The notes beneath the pieces are model-generated. The model ran no database searches. It was not told where the DNA came from and saw only the letters and a list, made by a program, of their open reading frames with translations. The position numbers and the translations under genes were made by a program. This document shows positions 13,086 to 24,764 of a stretch of DNA of 64,000 nt, piece by piece (position 1 is the first letter of the stretch; each line of letters begins with the position of its first letter). This stretch comes from Bimastos eiseni (Eukaryota > Annelida > Clitellata > Crassiclitellata > Lumbricidae): positions 1,426,212-1,490,211 of the forward strand of contig OY365808.1 of the NCBI GenBank assembly GCA_959347315.1, in the 5' to 3' direction.

Positions 13086-13639
13086 TCATAATAAATGGTA
13101 AATTAAGCTTTTGAGCGCTGCTGTGTATATCTGGAACTTTGTTTATGGTATCGAATCTCCCCAGAAACCTGTGTGTAACTTGCAAAATTATGATTTCATC
13201 AGAATGGTTATCTACCATTATATCAAGGGATGCACTGTTTGTCTTGTACTGCTTCCAACTAAGTTCATGAATGAATTAAGAATTATTAATTGATACTTAT
13301 CTGGATAATTCAGAAGTTCTCAAGCTTTCCATGTAGATCCCTCTTTTGTTTAGAAAGGAAGCGTGTCTCCCGATCGTATTAACTTGATTTGATTAAACAC
13401 GTTTTATATGTTAGAAGCGGTTCATTATTCATGTTTCATACAAGATTCTTACAAATCGTCAGATCTTGAATAATCGTAAACTATTAACACGTTAGCAAAG
13501 TGCTCTAAAAATGACTGGGAAACCAGTGCAGTGAGTCGTTAAATTGTAAACAGCCAATGTCTTTGGCAGCTAGATAGAAATTGTCCTTTCACTTTGATCT
13601 CACATCTAATTGATACATCTTCAGTCTTAATTGTTTTTG

Positions 13640-13990
13640 GATCAGATGGCAATGCTTGCCCCGAAATATCTGGTTGACGTAATACTTCGGCCTCATTCAG
13701 TTTCCTCCCTCCATCCACCTTGTTCGTCCATAGACTAGACCTCTTGGTTCCTCATACTAGAACTGCTATGGCTCAGTCTCAATCCTATGCTTCAATTTTT
13801 TTTCTCTTTTTAGAATGCGCTTCCTCCTTTTGTTCCATATGTAATTCTATCTGGCAGTTTCCTTTCCTCTTGCTTTTCTCAAAGTCTGCTTCTTTTTGTG
13901 AGTACTGCGCACTGCACCGGCGAAGCCTCTGAATGGTTGTACAAATGTTTAAATACAATACAGAAGTATACAAAAGTGTGAGCGACTCTG
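13640..13990 (+). mobile_element. CR1-like LINE 3' fragment
   Basis: Contains CTTCGGCCTCATTCAG, GACCTCTTGGTTCCTC and ACTGCTATGGCTCAGTCTC in the same order as the copy at 35880-36325, and ends in TTAAATACAATACAG. Coding potential is destroyed. Confidence 0.75.
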
Positions 13991-14334
13991 ACAGCATTCT
14001 AACACAGTTAAATGCTATGAACGGGTGCTATATGAAATTTCCAATACCCTGTACATTTATAAATATGTTCAGGTTAGGCAGGCCTTATATAAACATGCTA
14101 TGCTTTATGGAATAGCTTGGTCAATGTTCATGACAGGTGCTACATGATGATGCTCCACTAAATACACCATACAGTGTCTCGATTCTTCAAGCAAGAAGTG
14201 GTAATAGGGGTAAGTACAACCACTTCATTTTGGGGCACATAACCACAACCAACCCTTTTTATTGAGTGTCCCTACTGATGAAAAAATTACATAAATAAAC
14301 AGGTATATAGAAGTAAAAAATTCAGCAGAGGCAT

Positions 14335-14405
14335 CGTAATCGTAATCTCCAAATTTCTAAATCGCCACTTGAAAGCCAAGTGCAGAGCACAAGCTTATTC
14401 ACAGG
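14335..14405 (-). repeat. Dispersed (GTAATC)-tailed repeat, reference copy
   Basis: CGTAATCTCCAAATTTCTAA then a CGCC..TTGAAAGCCAAG and CAGCTTATTCAC-like block. Related copies lie near 12050-12120, 23262-23350, 50455-50530, 51690-51925 (interrupted by a MITE), 53890-53960, 37838-37935 and 55512-55575. Orientation with the tail last is minus here. It is probably the 3' end of a LINE or SINE. Confidence 0.6.
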
Positions 14406-14974
14406 CATATGGAAGAAAAACTCCAACACTTTGATCCCATTTTAATGTCATTGAAATATTTATACAACCGTTTTTTTAAGCAATACGTTGCATTAGGCCG
14501 TGGCGATAAGATCCTCTTTAACATACCAGTAACTGAAAAGTAATTAGAAATTCTGTTGCTAATGCATCACGAACTTGAACCAAAATCCCGGCATAGACCG
14601 CTATACAATTCATTTGACCACTATACACCTTTACGACCATTAATGCAGGAAAATAAGAAAGTGGTCTCTTGCCAAGTTGCTCTAAGAAACCCTCCATGAA
14701 ACGTTTGGCACAGTTTCCCAAGGGTCACTAATCTCACATGATCCTTCAAAGGTTCCCACAATATGACCCTCTAATTGATAAAAATAAATAATTACTAAAC
14801 TATATTATTTCAGTTTGTCCAATCCTCCCATAGAAAGTCTTCTTTCTTTCACACTGTGGAATTTGCCATTTGCTACTACCAGCTTTATACAAAAGGTAAG
14901 ATTTGCAGTAAAATAAAATTTCTTGTACGTTGCCTAAAACGTGTTTTGTGAATTGTACAGAACTTATAAATAGT

Positions 14975-15000
14975 TTGACGTCTGCTTAGAATATCGGAAT
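14975..15000 (-). repeat. Duplicated copy of the V-ATPase d stop-codon region
   Basis: The stretch TCTGCTTAGAATATCGGAAT occurs here and again at about 15133-15153, where it is the end of the last coding exon including the stop codon. The copy lies about 150 bp downstream in the 3' UTR or flank and keeps the same orientation. It looks like a small local duplication. Confidence 0.6.
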
Positions 15001-15138
15001 GTCAAATGGCCAGTTCTGGCTTCCTGGGAAAAGTTATATTCTTTGGAGAAACCCAGTACTTGTCGATTGTTGATAAAACACGTAGAATGATTTGTGCAGA
15101 ATGTACACAGAGGGTTCAGATGGATTGACGATGTCTGC

Positions 15139-18100
15139 TTAGAATATCGGAATGTAGCTGTCGATCTTCGCGCGATGTCTCTGCGCAACGCATTCTGCAA
15201 TCCAGATGATGTTGCGGTTTTCCTGTTCACGCAGTTTGACGTAAGCGTAGAACACACCGAAATGGAACTGGTTCATGAATGCCTTCTTCATCAGCGCCAC
15301 CTAGGAACAGTGTAACAACAACAGATTAATTAAGTAACGTGCCATATAAGAACTGCAGTGTGGTACTATATTGACTCTTCAACACAAGTCCATTTATGTG
15401 CACAGTTTGGTTCGCACGCTGTATTGTAAAGCCTGTCCTTGATGACTTTGTTTGCACGTTCACAACTCCACACTGTATTACAACGACATTAATTTAATCA
15501 GTTCTGTTTAGTCTCATCATTTTACTTGTTTATTTCCTGCGTTTATTATGCAGACAATGTCGGAATATCTGATGCAAAGAGAAGCGTTTGCACCTGAACA
15601 ACTTGATTGGTTAGCACGGTCTGCCTTGTAACACAGAGTATGGATTCGAACCTATAATCCCCGAGTTTGTTACCATGAGGGAGGGGGTGATCTATAGCAT
15701 GACCTAATGACCTATGGCATGACCTAATGACCTATGGCATGACCTAATGACCTATGGCAGTGTCCTTCACTGAAAACTGCTAATCGTTAGTGATCAGGTG
15801 CTGGCAACAAATAAATGCGTTATAATAAGAAGTCACATTCGGTGCAATGTGTTTTAGCAACAAAAGACTAATGCTGGATTTCTCAACGACTTTAACTTTC
15901 CCGATGAGGGTCCAGTCTAAGATTTGAAGCAGTGTGAACAGTGCACCATAATAATCACCTAACTATTTTAGATATAAAAAAAGCACAAATCCAGGCTGTG
16001 TTTTCTAGCCAATATTTATCTTCCAAAGTTTTAACATTTCATTCTTTTGTGTAAGAAAACACAACAACTAAGAAGACTCTAATAAGAAGAACACTACTTT
16101 AAACTCTTTAATATAATACATATTCTGTCATCATCAAATAATTATATCTATTTATTGCCAGTTTTAAATAACATTAAACTTTGTAAATATTTTGCCTGCC
16201 ATCTGGAATGCTGTACCATAGGCCAAGTATATTAAATCTTCCCCAGATGCAAATTGTAGCACTGACCTCATATTCAAAGAATTTATCTTCCAGAGTTTTT
16301 TCACCAGCGTTCATTCCAACATCCGCAAAGAGACCACGATATTCCTGACAAAGAAACAAAACAGAAAATACAAAATATAAAGAAAAAATCAAACATACAG
16401 AATTCTTGCAACATGCTTAAAATGACACATGAAGAGTGCTTCTGAGCAGCTAGTTCCGTGAAAGGCGCTATATAAATTCTCAATTACAATGTTTTTACAA
16501 TATCTGGATATTCAACATGGAATGAAAATATTGCATACACAAAATTTCTTGTGCACACTATCTCCAAATCAAAAGAGGGATCATTGATGCACAAAAAAGC
16601 TTTTAATGGAGAGCAATATCAAATTCAGTTGTAAAGTATTGAAGTAATAAGCAAAAATACAGTAATGGTAATGAACGAGTACATACTCCGTAGAATTCTG
16701 CCACCATCCGCACTTGCTCGTAGTCCTCGGCACGAGCCAACGCGACCAGACCATCTGGAAAAAGCTTTCCACAAGTGGGAAACAACTTTGCTCGCTCATC
16801 CTTCATCATCTCTGTTCCAAAGGAGTTGATCGTGATCATGAACGCTCTTCGATCGGCTTCGAACTGTTTCAAAACGAGAACAATTGAAGCGATTAGCAGT
16901 ACGAAATGGCTCTGCCTCAAAATCGAATAATCTGTCTAGGTAATCCATTCTCAAATCCTGAGGTTAAAAAGGGAGTGCTAAATTAATATCAAAATAATAC
17001 AGTGAGTACTAAACAAGAAATCATCTGGAACATACTTTCAAGGACATGCCTTCCAATAAAGCGAGCAAACCAAGCTGTGCATATAAATGGACCTGTGCGG
17101 GAAAAGTCAATATAGTACTACACTGCAGTCCTTGTATGACATGCTACTTAATACATTAATCAATCCATTGATTCCTATAAGTAACTTAATACAACTAGTA
17201 TGTTAGATAATACATTGATGAATTCATATACTAAGTCACTAAAATGCTAATTAAGTTAGCTAATACATTAACTAATTAATACATTGACTGAGTAAACAAA
17301 TACGATAGCTAATACACTGACTATGTTAACTAATTATGTTAATGAATACATTGATTGAAATGTTGGCCAATAAGTCATCTTACATTGGATGTTAAGTTGA
17401 TTCATGCTAAATGTTGTGCTACCTGAATTCCACGATGAGTCCAATCTGATGGCTTTTGCTTCTGCACGTGTCGTTAAAACTTTTCCTACGAGGCTTTTCA
17501 CGCTGATGAGGTTATACTGGGAGATATGCTGTATAAATTTGCAAATACAATACAATACTCACTGCCAAGATCTCACACATCACGTCTTCGGTTGATCCAC
17601 CCAGTTTCTTGCAGAACTCGTAGAAGTCCTCCAGATAAGCCTGAACAGAAGAAATAAACAAAATAAACAAAGGTAAATCATAAGAAGAAATAGACTCACT
17701 GTTATCATTAAATGGTTATTTATAATGTGCCTAAATAAAATGAATCCTGCAATTTTAACATTCTTGCATAAGCTGGTTCTTGTAATAGCTGGTTCTTGTG
17801 TAAATAGACCAATTCTTGTATAAACCTGCTCTTGTATAAGCTGGTTCTTGTGAGGTTTACCTTGTAGAGTGTATTCCTCAGAATCTCAATGTTCATTTCG
17901 TCCAAATCCTGTTCTGAGATGCAGTCAATGAAGTAATTTGCTGAAACAAAGACCAACATCGGGTCAAGGGTCACAGTCTGAATGTCCCTTAGCTTACAAG
18001 AGGTACACGATCCTCCCATGCACCTCTTAAACAAAGGGACATTCCGACAAACTGACAGCCAACGTGCAACCATCCAGACAAATTCAGACTGACAAACAGA

Positions 18101-21059
18101 AATACAGGTAGAGTTGCATACTCTCAGACAGACATACACAGGCTAAGAGATTAATGTATACACTGTCAAACAGACGGAGGCATATAAGGACAGATACAAA
18201 CAAACATGGCCATATAAACAAATGAAGAAACAGACAGACGGGTCCAGCCACAGTCAATACAGACAGACCAAGTAACACAGACAGACCGGTGTGGCCAGCA
18301 ATACAGTTGGGGCCAGCCATACAAATTGGCCAACCACACAGACAGGCCCAGCCACAAATACAGACATGGCTAGTCCTACAGACAGACACACAAGATCAGT
18401 AATACAGACAGACGGGGCCAGCCATACACATGGGGCCACACAGACAGACATAAATGCTTACCGAGTGGAGTGTCGACTAGGACTGCATTGTAGAGTTCCG
18501 CAGGCGACGTAGCAATGTTCAGTGTCTCCATTTCCTCAAAGCTTCCGAGCGGATGACACTTCGGAATGAGCTCGGAAATAGCTCTCTGGTGGATTGTCCC
18601 AGTCACCAGCAGAATTATGTTGTCGATCATGTAACCATAACTGGAAATCCACATTAACAGTTTTCAACACTTTTTCAACAAAATAAGCTTTAAATGATGC
18701 AATAGAGGAGATTGAAAGAAATGTATTAGTGGCAGCCCTGTTATTACTATACTCTCCCTGTGTCTATCTGTTCCGCTAACTCGCTCCCTGTGTGTGTCCG
18801 TTCAGCTGTCTCTTTCCCTGTGTCTGTCTGTTCAGCTGACTCTAGTAGGATGAGCCGCTCAGAAGTGCTGCCGGCACGCAAGGCCCAACAAGGAGAAGTA
18901 GGTTTTTGGAATTTAGCAAAAGAGGATGAGAGACCATCAGAAAGAACTTTAGAGCAAATAGAAGGAGAAAGCGCATTCCACAGAGATGGACTAATTGAAG
19001 CAAAGGATTGAGACTGAGCCATAGCTGTTCTAGTAGGTTCAGTTTAGCATTGCCGTCGGACTCCTACGCTCACGGTGTTGAGCTGTGGTCACGACATCGA
19101 AGTTCGAATGCCATTGGATGCCCATCTCCTTATTTCTGGCTAAGGCTAGGCAGGATCTGATGTTTTCTAGTCTTTGCTAGGCTGAAATTTCCATCTTACA
19201 GTTACAAATGCCCTACGATACCAAATGTGATGGAAGATTTGATCTGAACCAGAAACCGTACGTAATGTAATCCAGGAATGTCGAGAGTGGCTTCAGGCAT
19301 TGGTTCCTCAGATGCTGGAATTCGATGACCATCTTTTCTCGCAGTTTATCGTCGATGACTTGGACAGTGAGTGGACTCGCTTCGTTCGCAAGGAAGTTGC
19401 CATAATCGGTGCTTTGAAGGTGGAGCTTCAGATCTGAGAAGTACAATCACCCACAAATCTGAAGGAATTGCTTCAGATTCATAAAAGAAAATGATGGCCT
19501 AATCTGCAGGTGTAGCTTCCCTTCATCAACTAAGGTCTAAGTTCAAGATTTACGAAGGAAAGTGATAGCCTATTTTGATTAAGGCATAGCTTTAGATCTA
19601 TGAAAGAAAGTGACTGCAGGTAAGGCAAGGAATACTTCAACATCACTGTCTTAGTGTCTTTCAGTACTGGTATATATATATATATATATTTTTGTGTGTG
19701 TGCTTTGTTAAACAGGATATTCAATGATATTCACAACACCCTTGGCGCCTCTCCGAGACATATAAATACAGCTCAACTGTAACAAACAAAATATGGCAGG
19801 GTTAGGAAAGGCAGGGCAATTTAAGTAAAGACAAGTCAAAGTTAAGACAAGGCAATTTAAGTAAAGACAAGTCAAAGTTAAGACAAGGCAATTTAAGTAA
19901 ACACAAGTCAAAGTTAAGACAAGGCCAGAGGAAATAGGACAATGTAATGTAATGTAATGTAACTGAACATTTGCACAGCTCGATAAAAAATCATCATGCT
20001 TCGATTGGGCGTCTGTGCTTTGGCCAGAGAACAGTCAAGTGTTAAGGCATCTCCGGAACTGGGAAGGTGAGAGGGATAGTAATTCCAAGTACAGGGACTG
20101 AGAAAGGCAATTCCAAGCTGCATGGTCAAACATTGGCAAAGCTCTTCGACTGGACTGTATGAGAGCGCATGTGAGAAACAAGAAGGCCGCAAGTGTGAGA
20201 CAGCAAGAAGGTCCTTGCTGGTGAAGAGGAGACAAGAGTGCAGAAAACCTTAGGTACGTCGGAGCCACCCTAGTTTGGCTGTTGTGCATAAGGCAAAGAT
20301 AAGACAAGGCAAACTAAAGTTAGGCAAAGTGAGTCAAGGGCAAAGCTCATGCCCACATCCTTTCAACAACCAGTAAGAGGACAACCACTTCTAAGATAGA
20401 TATAATCCAGAAATTGGAAGTATAAATTGTTTCTATACACTAGTATTCTTCAGTAATGCCAGTGCCTTTTATTTCTAAGTCTTCCATGCACTTTTTAAGC
20501 ACCACCAGTAAAGAGTTCATAAATCCAAGGGTAACAATATAGTTTGCTACAGGCCTAGACAGCCAAGTAAAGGCCAGATATATTAAAACATAGTCTCCAT
20601 GCCTTTTGTGCTATGTACTTAATATTCAACCTACATACATATAGGCGCTATATAATTCACCATTTCTATTTACAAAAGTCGCCGAAATGTTGCAGTCAGC
20701 CGGGTTGGACCGCTCTAAAATTCGAGTTCGAAATCGTTAAACAGCTATCGCCCATTGATTTAGTGCTGCTGTTAATTAGTGTTGCTGTTAAACCCGTCGA
20801 ATGCGGAGCTGACCGCCAGAGATCCGGAAATCTGGACTGGTTAAATCCAACCACACGGTACACCGCAAACGATAACAAACCGTGTCCTCCTCTCCCTCCC
20901 TTTATATTCACATGTCTACGCTCTCCGATTCCACTAACCTTCCAGGGTTTCGCACTGAACCAGGTTGAGATAATCGGCCTGGCGCAAGATCCCGGATCGG
21001 AAGCCGCGGACCAGACCTTCCAAGTATCCGTGATCGATGTTAAAGCCGAGAGAGTCCAT
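15139..21059 (-). CDS. ATP6V0D1: V-type proton ATPase V0 subunit d (8 exons, complete)
   Basis: Subunit d sits on top of the membrane c-ring of the V-ATPase and couples the rotary shaft to it in acidifying organelles. Exons in transcript order, all GT-AG and phase-consistent: 21059-20939, 19433-19262, 18640-18462, 17940-17861, 17640-17563, 16863-16687, 16344-16267, 15300-15139. The product is 348 aa, close to the 351 aa of human d1. Near-invariant family blocks are readable: [10 protein letters not shown] (exon 1), [13 protein letters not shown] (exon 2), [12 protein letters not shown] (exon 3), [13 protein letters not shown] (exon 4), [18 protein letters not shown] (exon 6), [11 protein letters not shown] (exon 7), [15 protein letters not shown] and ending YIPIF (exon 8). 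The ATG at 21059 is the natural start: it precedes the conserved N-terminus and there is no earlier in-frame coding sequence. Introns contain CR1 fragments and CAGACAGA-type repeats. Identification is very safe; d1 versus d2 cannot be decided. Confidence 0.96.
15595..15660 (+). mobile_element. tRNA-like SINE head
   Basis: GATTGGTTAGCACGGTCTG (A-box region) and GGATTCGAACC (B box, 15642-15652). No complete cloverleaf. Confidence 0.4.
15691..15760. repeat. 20-bp minisatellite, 3.5 copies
   Basis: Unit CCTATGGCATGACCTAATGA repeated almost perfectly; only the first unit differs at two positions. Confidence 0.9.
18084..18455. repeat. CAGACAGA-rich low-complexity tract in V-ATPase d intron 3
   Basis: Imperfect CAGACAGAC motifs interspersed with GGCCAGCCATACA-like words. 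Open frames across it are low-complexity artefacts. Confidence 0.8.
18840..19040 (-). mobile_element. CR1-like LINE 3' fragment in V-ATPase d intron 2
   Basis: The minus strand encodes [20 protein letters not shown] and continues to a [12 protein letters not shown] end, the same C-terminal module as at 13640-13990 and 35880-36325. Only the last ~90 codons remain. Confidence 0.75.
19673..19700. repeat. TA then TG microsatellite
   Basis: About ten TA dinucleotides followed by TTTTTGTGTGTGTG. Confidence 0.85.
19935..20310 (-). mobile_element. Decayed LINE 3' end with ACATT tail in V-ATPase d intron 1
   Basis: Minus-strand translation gives [16 protein letters not shown] and FRRCLNT, a broken form of the LINE C-terminal pattern, ending in a short (ACATT)n tandem at about 19943-19962. 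Adjacent sequence at 19800-19925 carries a 38-bp tandem (AAGACAAGGCAATTTAAGTA) present about three times. Confidence 0.5.
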
Positions 21060-21165
21060 GTTTAGCGAGTCTGTGTTCGTTCAGCCAATACTGATGTATC
21101 ATCTGCTTCACTGTCTCCGAACCAATGACTGCCAATCACACGGGGCCGTCATGTGATTGGTATGT
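21060..21165 (-). promoter_or_regulatory. Putative TATA-less promoter of the V-ATPase d gene with CCAAT boxes and an M-box
   Basis: Directly upstream of the start codon lie CCAAT on the plus strand at 21085-21089, 21122-21126 and 21132-21136, and ATTGG at 21156-21160 (CCAAT in gene orientation). GTCATGTGAT at 21148-21157 contains the MITF-type M-box TCATGTGA and differs at two positions from the TFEB/CLEAR consensus GTCACGTGAC. MiT/TFE factors are known regulators of V-ATPase genes. The transcription start is not visible, so promoter status is inferred from position. Confidence 0.4.
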
Positions 21166-23914
21166 GGGAGGAGGCGAGGCTATGGAACGCCATTAGATTT
21201 AATACCATTACGAGATGATTTCACTTCGAAAGTGAATAAGTATCTTAATAATTATTATTATTAATGAATTAATTCGACCTCTTCAAGGTGCTGAAACATG
21301 GTTACATTCAATTTTGACAGTACAAAAAGCGATGCTTCAAGGAGCCAACTTATTTAGAGATACTTAGTCAAAATATGGAAAAAAAGTCTTGCAGAGAGAT
21401 CAAAATAAGTCCGGGTATTAATTTAGCTAAAAATAGATATCATCTAAATCAATCACTCATCATCTGCAGTGGAGTCACTACCACTGAGACACACAGATGC
21501 AAGCCTCCTATGTTTTTTTTAAATAATATTTTTATTGAGATATTTTTTATTGAAAATAACCTGAGCCGTCCGGTATTGACAGCGTTACCGCAAGGATTGC
21601 AACAGATTGCTATAGGCCTTATAATTCTGCGCCGTATCTGCGGTTGCAAGATTTTCCCACGTAATATTTGTTGTAATGTAACGTAATGTAATCAAGCATT
21701 TGCATGGCGCCGCTCAAATCAGCAGCGCTCTCTACGTGCTTGGGTAAGGGCGCTGTAGAAGTTTGGAAATTTCAATCGCGACAATTTCTAAATAGTATAG
21801 TCTAATTATATGGCTACCGTGGCAAAATAATATTAAGACACGCAACGCACGGCTATAGGGCCTAATATTATTTATGCTGCTGCATGCTTTGCATTTCTAC
21901 GTCTAAATGATAGTTGTTACTTGTTGCATTTCGTCGCGTGAGAATTATCTTGGCGTATCTCCAAAATGGACACTGCTATAGGCCTACCGTGCAAACTCCA
22001 TACAACACTGGTGGTACGATAAATGTGTCTGGAGATACGACAGTTAGTTTTTGATGAATATCTTTAAAACGATATGTCGTATCTCTTAGTTATTTAAATT
22101 GAAGAAAGAAAACATATTGCCTGCTATATATCAACTCTAAACGCATTTTCGGAAAATGTGGGCTACGACAAGAATATTCTCACACGACGATTTGCTGCTG
22201 AAGATTATGCCACACAACGCAGGGATGTATAGTAGGCCTATTTTTGCTTAAATAGAAGCTGGACGATTACAAGAATTCAAGATCTTGCCTCAATATAGAC
22301 GTTTCTGTGACTGGATTTGATCTAATGGCGACACTAAATGACCTAGCCTCATCACCTTATTCGATCGACCCTCACGACGCGAGTTTTCTAGAAATATAAA
22401 AATTGTCATGACAGGACTTTTTCCTCAACGAAACCTCTGTTTAGGTATTCGTCAATCAAACTTGCACTTAAGAAAAACTAAGTTGTCGTATCCAGCCATT
22501 TTGACTTTGCTTTGAACTGGTGTTCGCTAGGCTACAATGCGCAGTTGATGATTTATGCATGGGCAAATGTTTTGAGCTGCAGAAGTAACATTTTTGCTTA
22601 CATTGCGGCAGAACATTTAGTCGCAAAAGATTTATCATATAATAATGTAATTACTACATAGGCATACAGACAAGTCGACATACAAGTAGACAGACAAGCA
22701 TACAGACAGAAAGACAGACAGGTAGGCATACACAGGCAGCAACTGCTGAATTTCACCATTTCAAGAAGCATCTAATAATAATATTTAAATTCACAAAAAT
22801 CGATAAATGAGTCTGTAGTGCTAGTTGGTAAAAGGACCGTCGACAGTTTCGATGGATTCGTTTACTGTTTACACAATAATTCTCTCAGATGGCCGTAGGC
22901 CTACTATAGATCTGCTCGGGATCTGATCAATGGTTGGTAAAATTCGATGACAATGGTCGCTAGGTGACATCGCTAATAATACATGCAGCAGCTGTTATTT
23001 CTGCAGACAAGAACTATCAATATTATTATACTTTCAGTTTTATGATTAAAAGTAGCAGACCTGTGCGGAGAAATAGCAAGATGTGAGGTGTTGGTTTGTT
23101 CGTAGGATATGGACAAGATAGGCCTAATAGTTGGGAGTTTCTTCCAAAGAGACGGAACAGCTATAGGCCTAAGCCTATAGCATAGGCCTATAGCTATCGC
23201 TGTTGAATGTTTTTCATATTTTTGGTGATGAGGTGAGTGAAGAAGTGTCAGGTGGAGTAGGAGATCGTAATCGTAGTCGTAATCTTCAAATTTCTAAAGC
23301 GCCAATTGAATGCTACATGCAAGCGCAGGGCACCAGCTTATTCAGCGAGCGCTGCGTCAAATCAGGAGACTTGAGAGGGTTGAGAGAAGTGGTTGAATTG
23401 TGATTAGATCTGCAAATGACTGAATTGACTTATGTATTGCACAACACTATCTATAGACCCAATTTTGATTTATCATCTTTTCTAAAACACGAAGAAACAC
23501 GTGGAACTTCGTAAGACATGTTTTAATCATATGAGTGTTTAGAGACCTCTCCTCTAGAAAAGTTCAATGGCGCTCCGTCAGTTCCATGTTGACTCCATGC
23601 CTCCTTCCTTCTAATCTAGTCTTCCATCCTCCTCCTTCTCATCCCTCGGCTCATCACAGCTCAACGGAAAAAACAGGGCTTACGGGAGTTTAAGCCCCTC
23701 AAGGGGCCCTCCTGCCTTCTAGGAGCTTACGGGGTTTTACCCCACTCCAGAGGCTCAGCAGGTGAAGAGGAAATCTACTGGTAACAAACATATACAGAAA
23801 CGAACGAGCAAACTCCATGAACTATGGTTTTTATGCCATAGAGAATCACGGGACCGCTTATTTACAGACAGCTACTAACACACAAAACGACACAGAGCCA
23901 CAGTTCAACCTTAA

Positions 23915-24129
23915 CATTCCATCCAACCCATAACATTCCATCCAACCCATAACATTCCATCCAACCCATAACATTCCATCCAACCCATAACATTCCATCC
24001 AACCCATAACATTCCATCCAACCCATAACATTCCATCCAACCCATAACATTCCATCCAACCCATAACATTTCATCCAACCCATAACATTCCATCCAACCC
24101 ATAACATTCCATCCAACCCATAACATTCC
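23915..24129. repeat. 19-bp satellite, about 11 copies
   Basis: Unit CATTCCATCCAACCCATAA repeats head to tail with one substitution (CATTTCATCC). Because 19 is not a multiple of 3, every frame reads the same repeating peptide, which explains the open frames here. Confidence 0.95.
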
Positions 24130-24594
24130 CCTCACAACGAAACCTCGCCACCGAAAATCCAATCAACAGGAACCAAGCAGCGAAGGCACCTATATAGAAA
24201 CAGAGCGGAACAACGGCGTTACAACAGAGATATTAAATAGCATCATCAAATGAATTATTCAAATACTCCTTCTAGGACAGGACGTGTTGGCCATCACCGC
24301 ACTGACACACACATCAATAACACCAGGAAGTCACATGAGTCATTGAGTCAAGGTAGCGTCCAATTAGGCCTACTTGTGAAGATATAATTATGTGCCGAGC
24401 TTTGCATTTTATGATCATTATGACTTACGACCCGATTCTTTTTCTTGGAAAAGTCTTCAGCTTCACATGCTTGCTGTTGCATATCTTCATTCAGGAAGTA
24501 ATTTCAAAATACATAGGACTACATGTCGCTCAAAATGGACTGAAATAACTAGATGAGTTAATAGTTGTTGTAGTAGTTTCAGTTTAACTACACC

Positions 24595-24764
24595 CAGGGC
24601 CGTACCGAGGGGGCAGCGGGGGCGTGGCTCAGAGCGCAAATGTAGAAAGGGCGCAAATTTCAGGATCGAATAACTTATTATTCCACAAAAAGCACTATTT
24701 TCAAAATGTGGGGCACCAGATTGATGCTAGGCACAAGGCGCAGTTATATCTCGGTACGGCCCTG
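24595..24764. mobile_element. Short MITE with CAGGGCCGTACCGAG ends
   Basis: CAGGGCCGTACCGAG and CTCGGTACGGCCCTG are perfect inverted ends of a 170-bp non-coding element. The flanking octamers agree only partly (5 of 8). Confidence 0.7.

Larger units (their letters stand above)
8399..14970. other. Gene-free stretch between TDRD1-like and V-ATPase d genes
   Basis: Apart from the MITEs, SINE and LINE ends listed separately, I see no exon with flanking splice sites or recognisable protein. The first few hundred bases are probably 3' UTR of the TDRD1-like gene; no clear AATAAA is close by. Confidence 0.6.

Noticed and set aside
23911..24130. Possible CRISPR-like array
   Set aside because: Repeats are contiguous without spacers, and the genome is eukaryotic.
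23858..24162. Overlapping ORFs encoding GWMECYGLDGMLWV repeats
   Set aside because: They are the 19-bp satellite read in all three frames.
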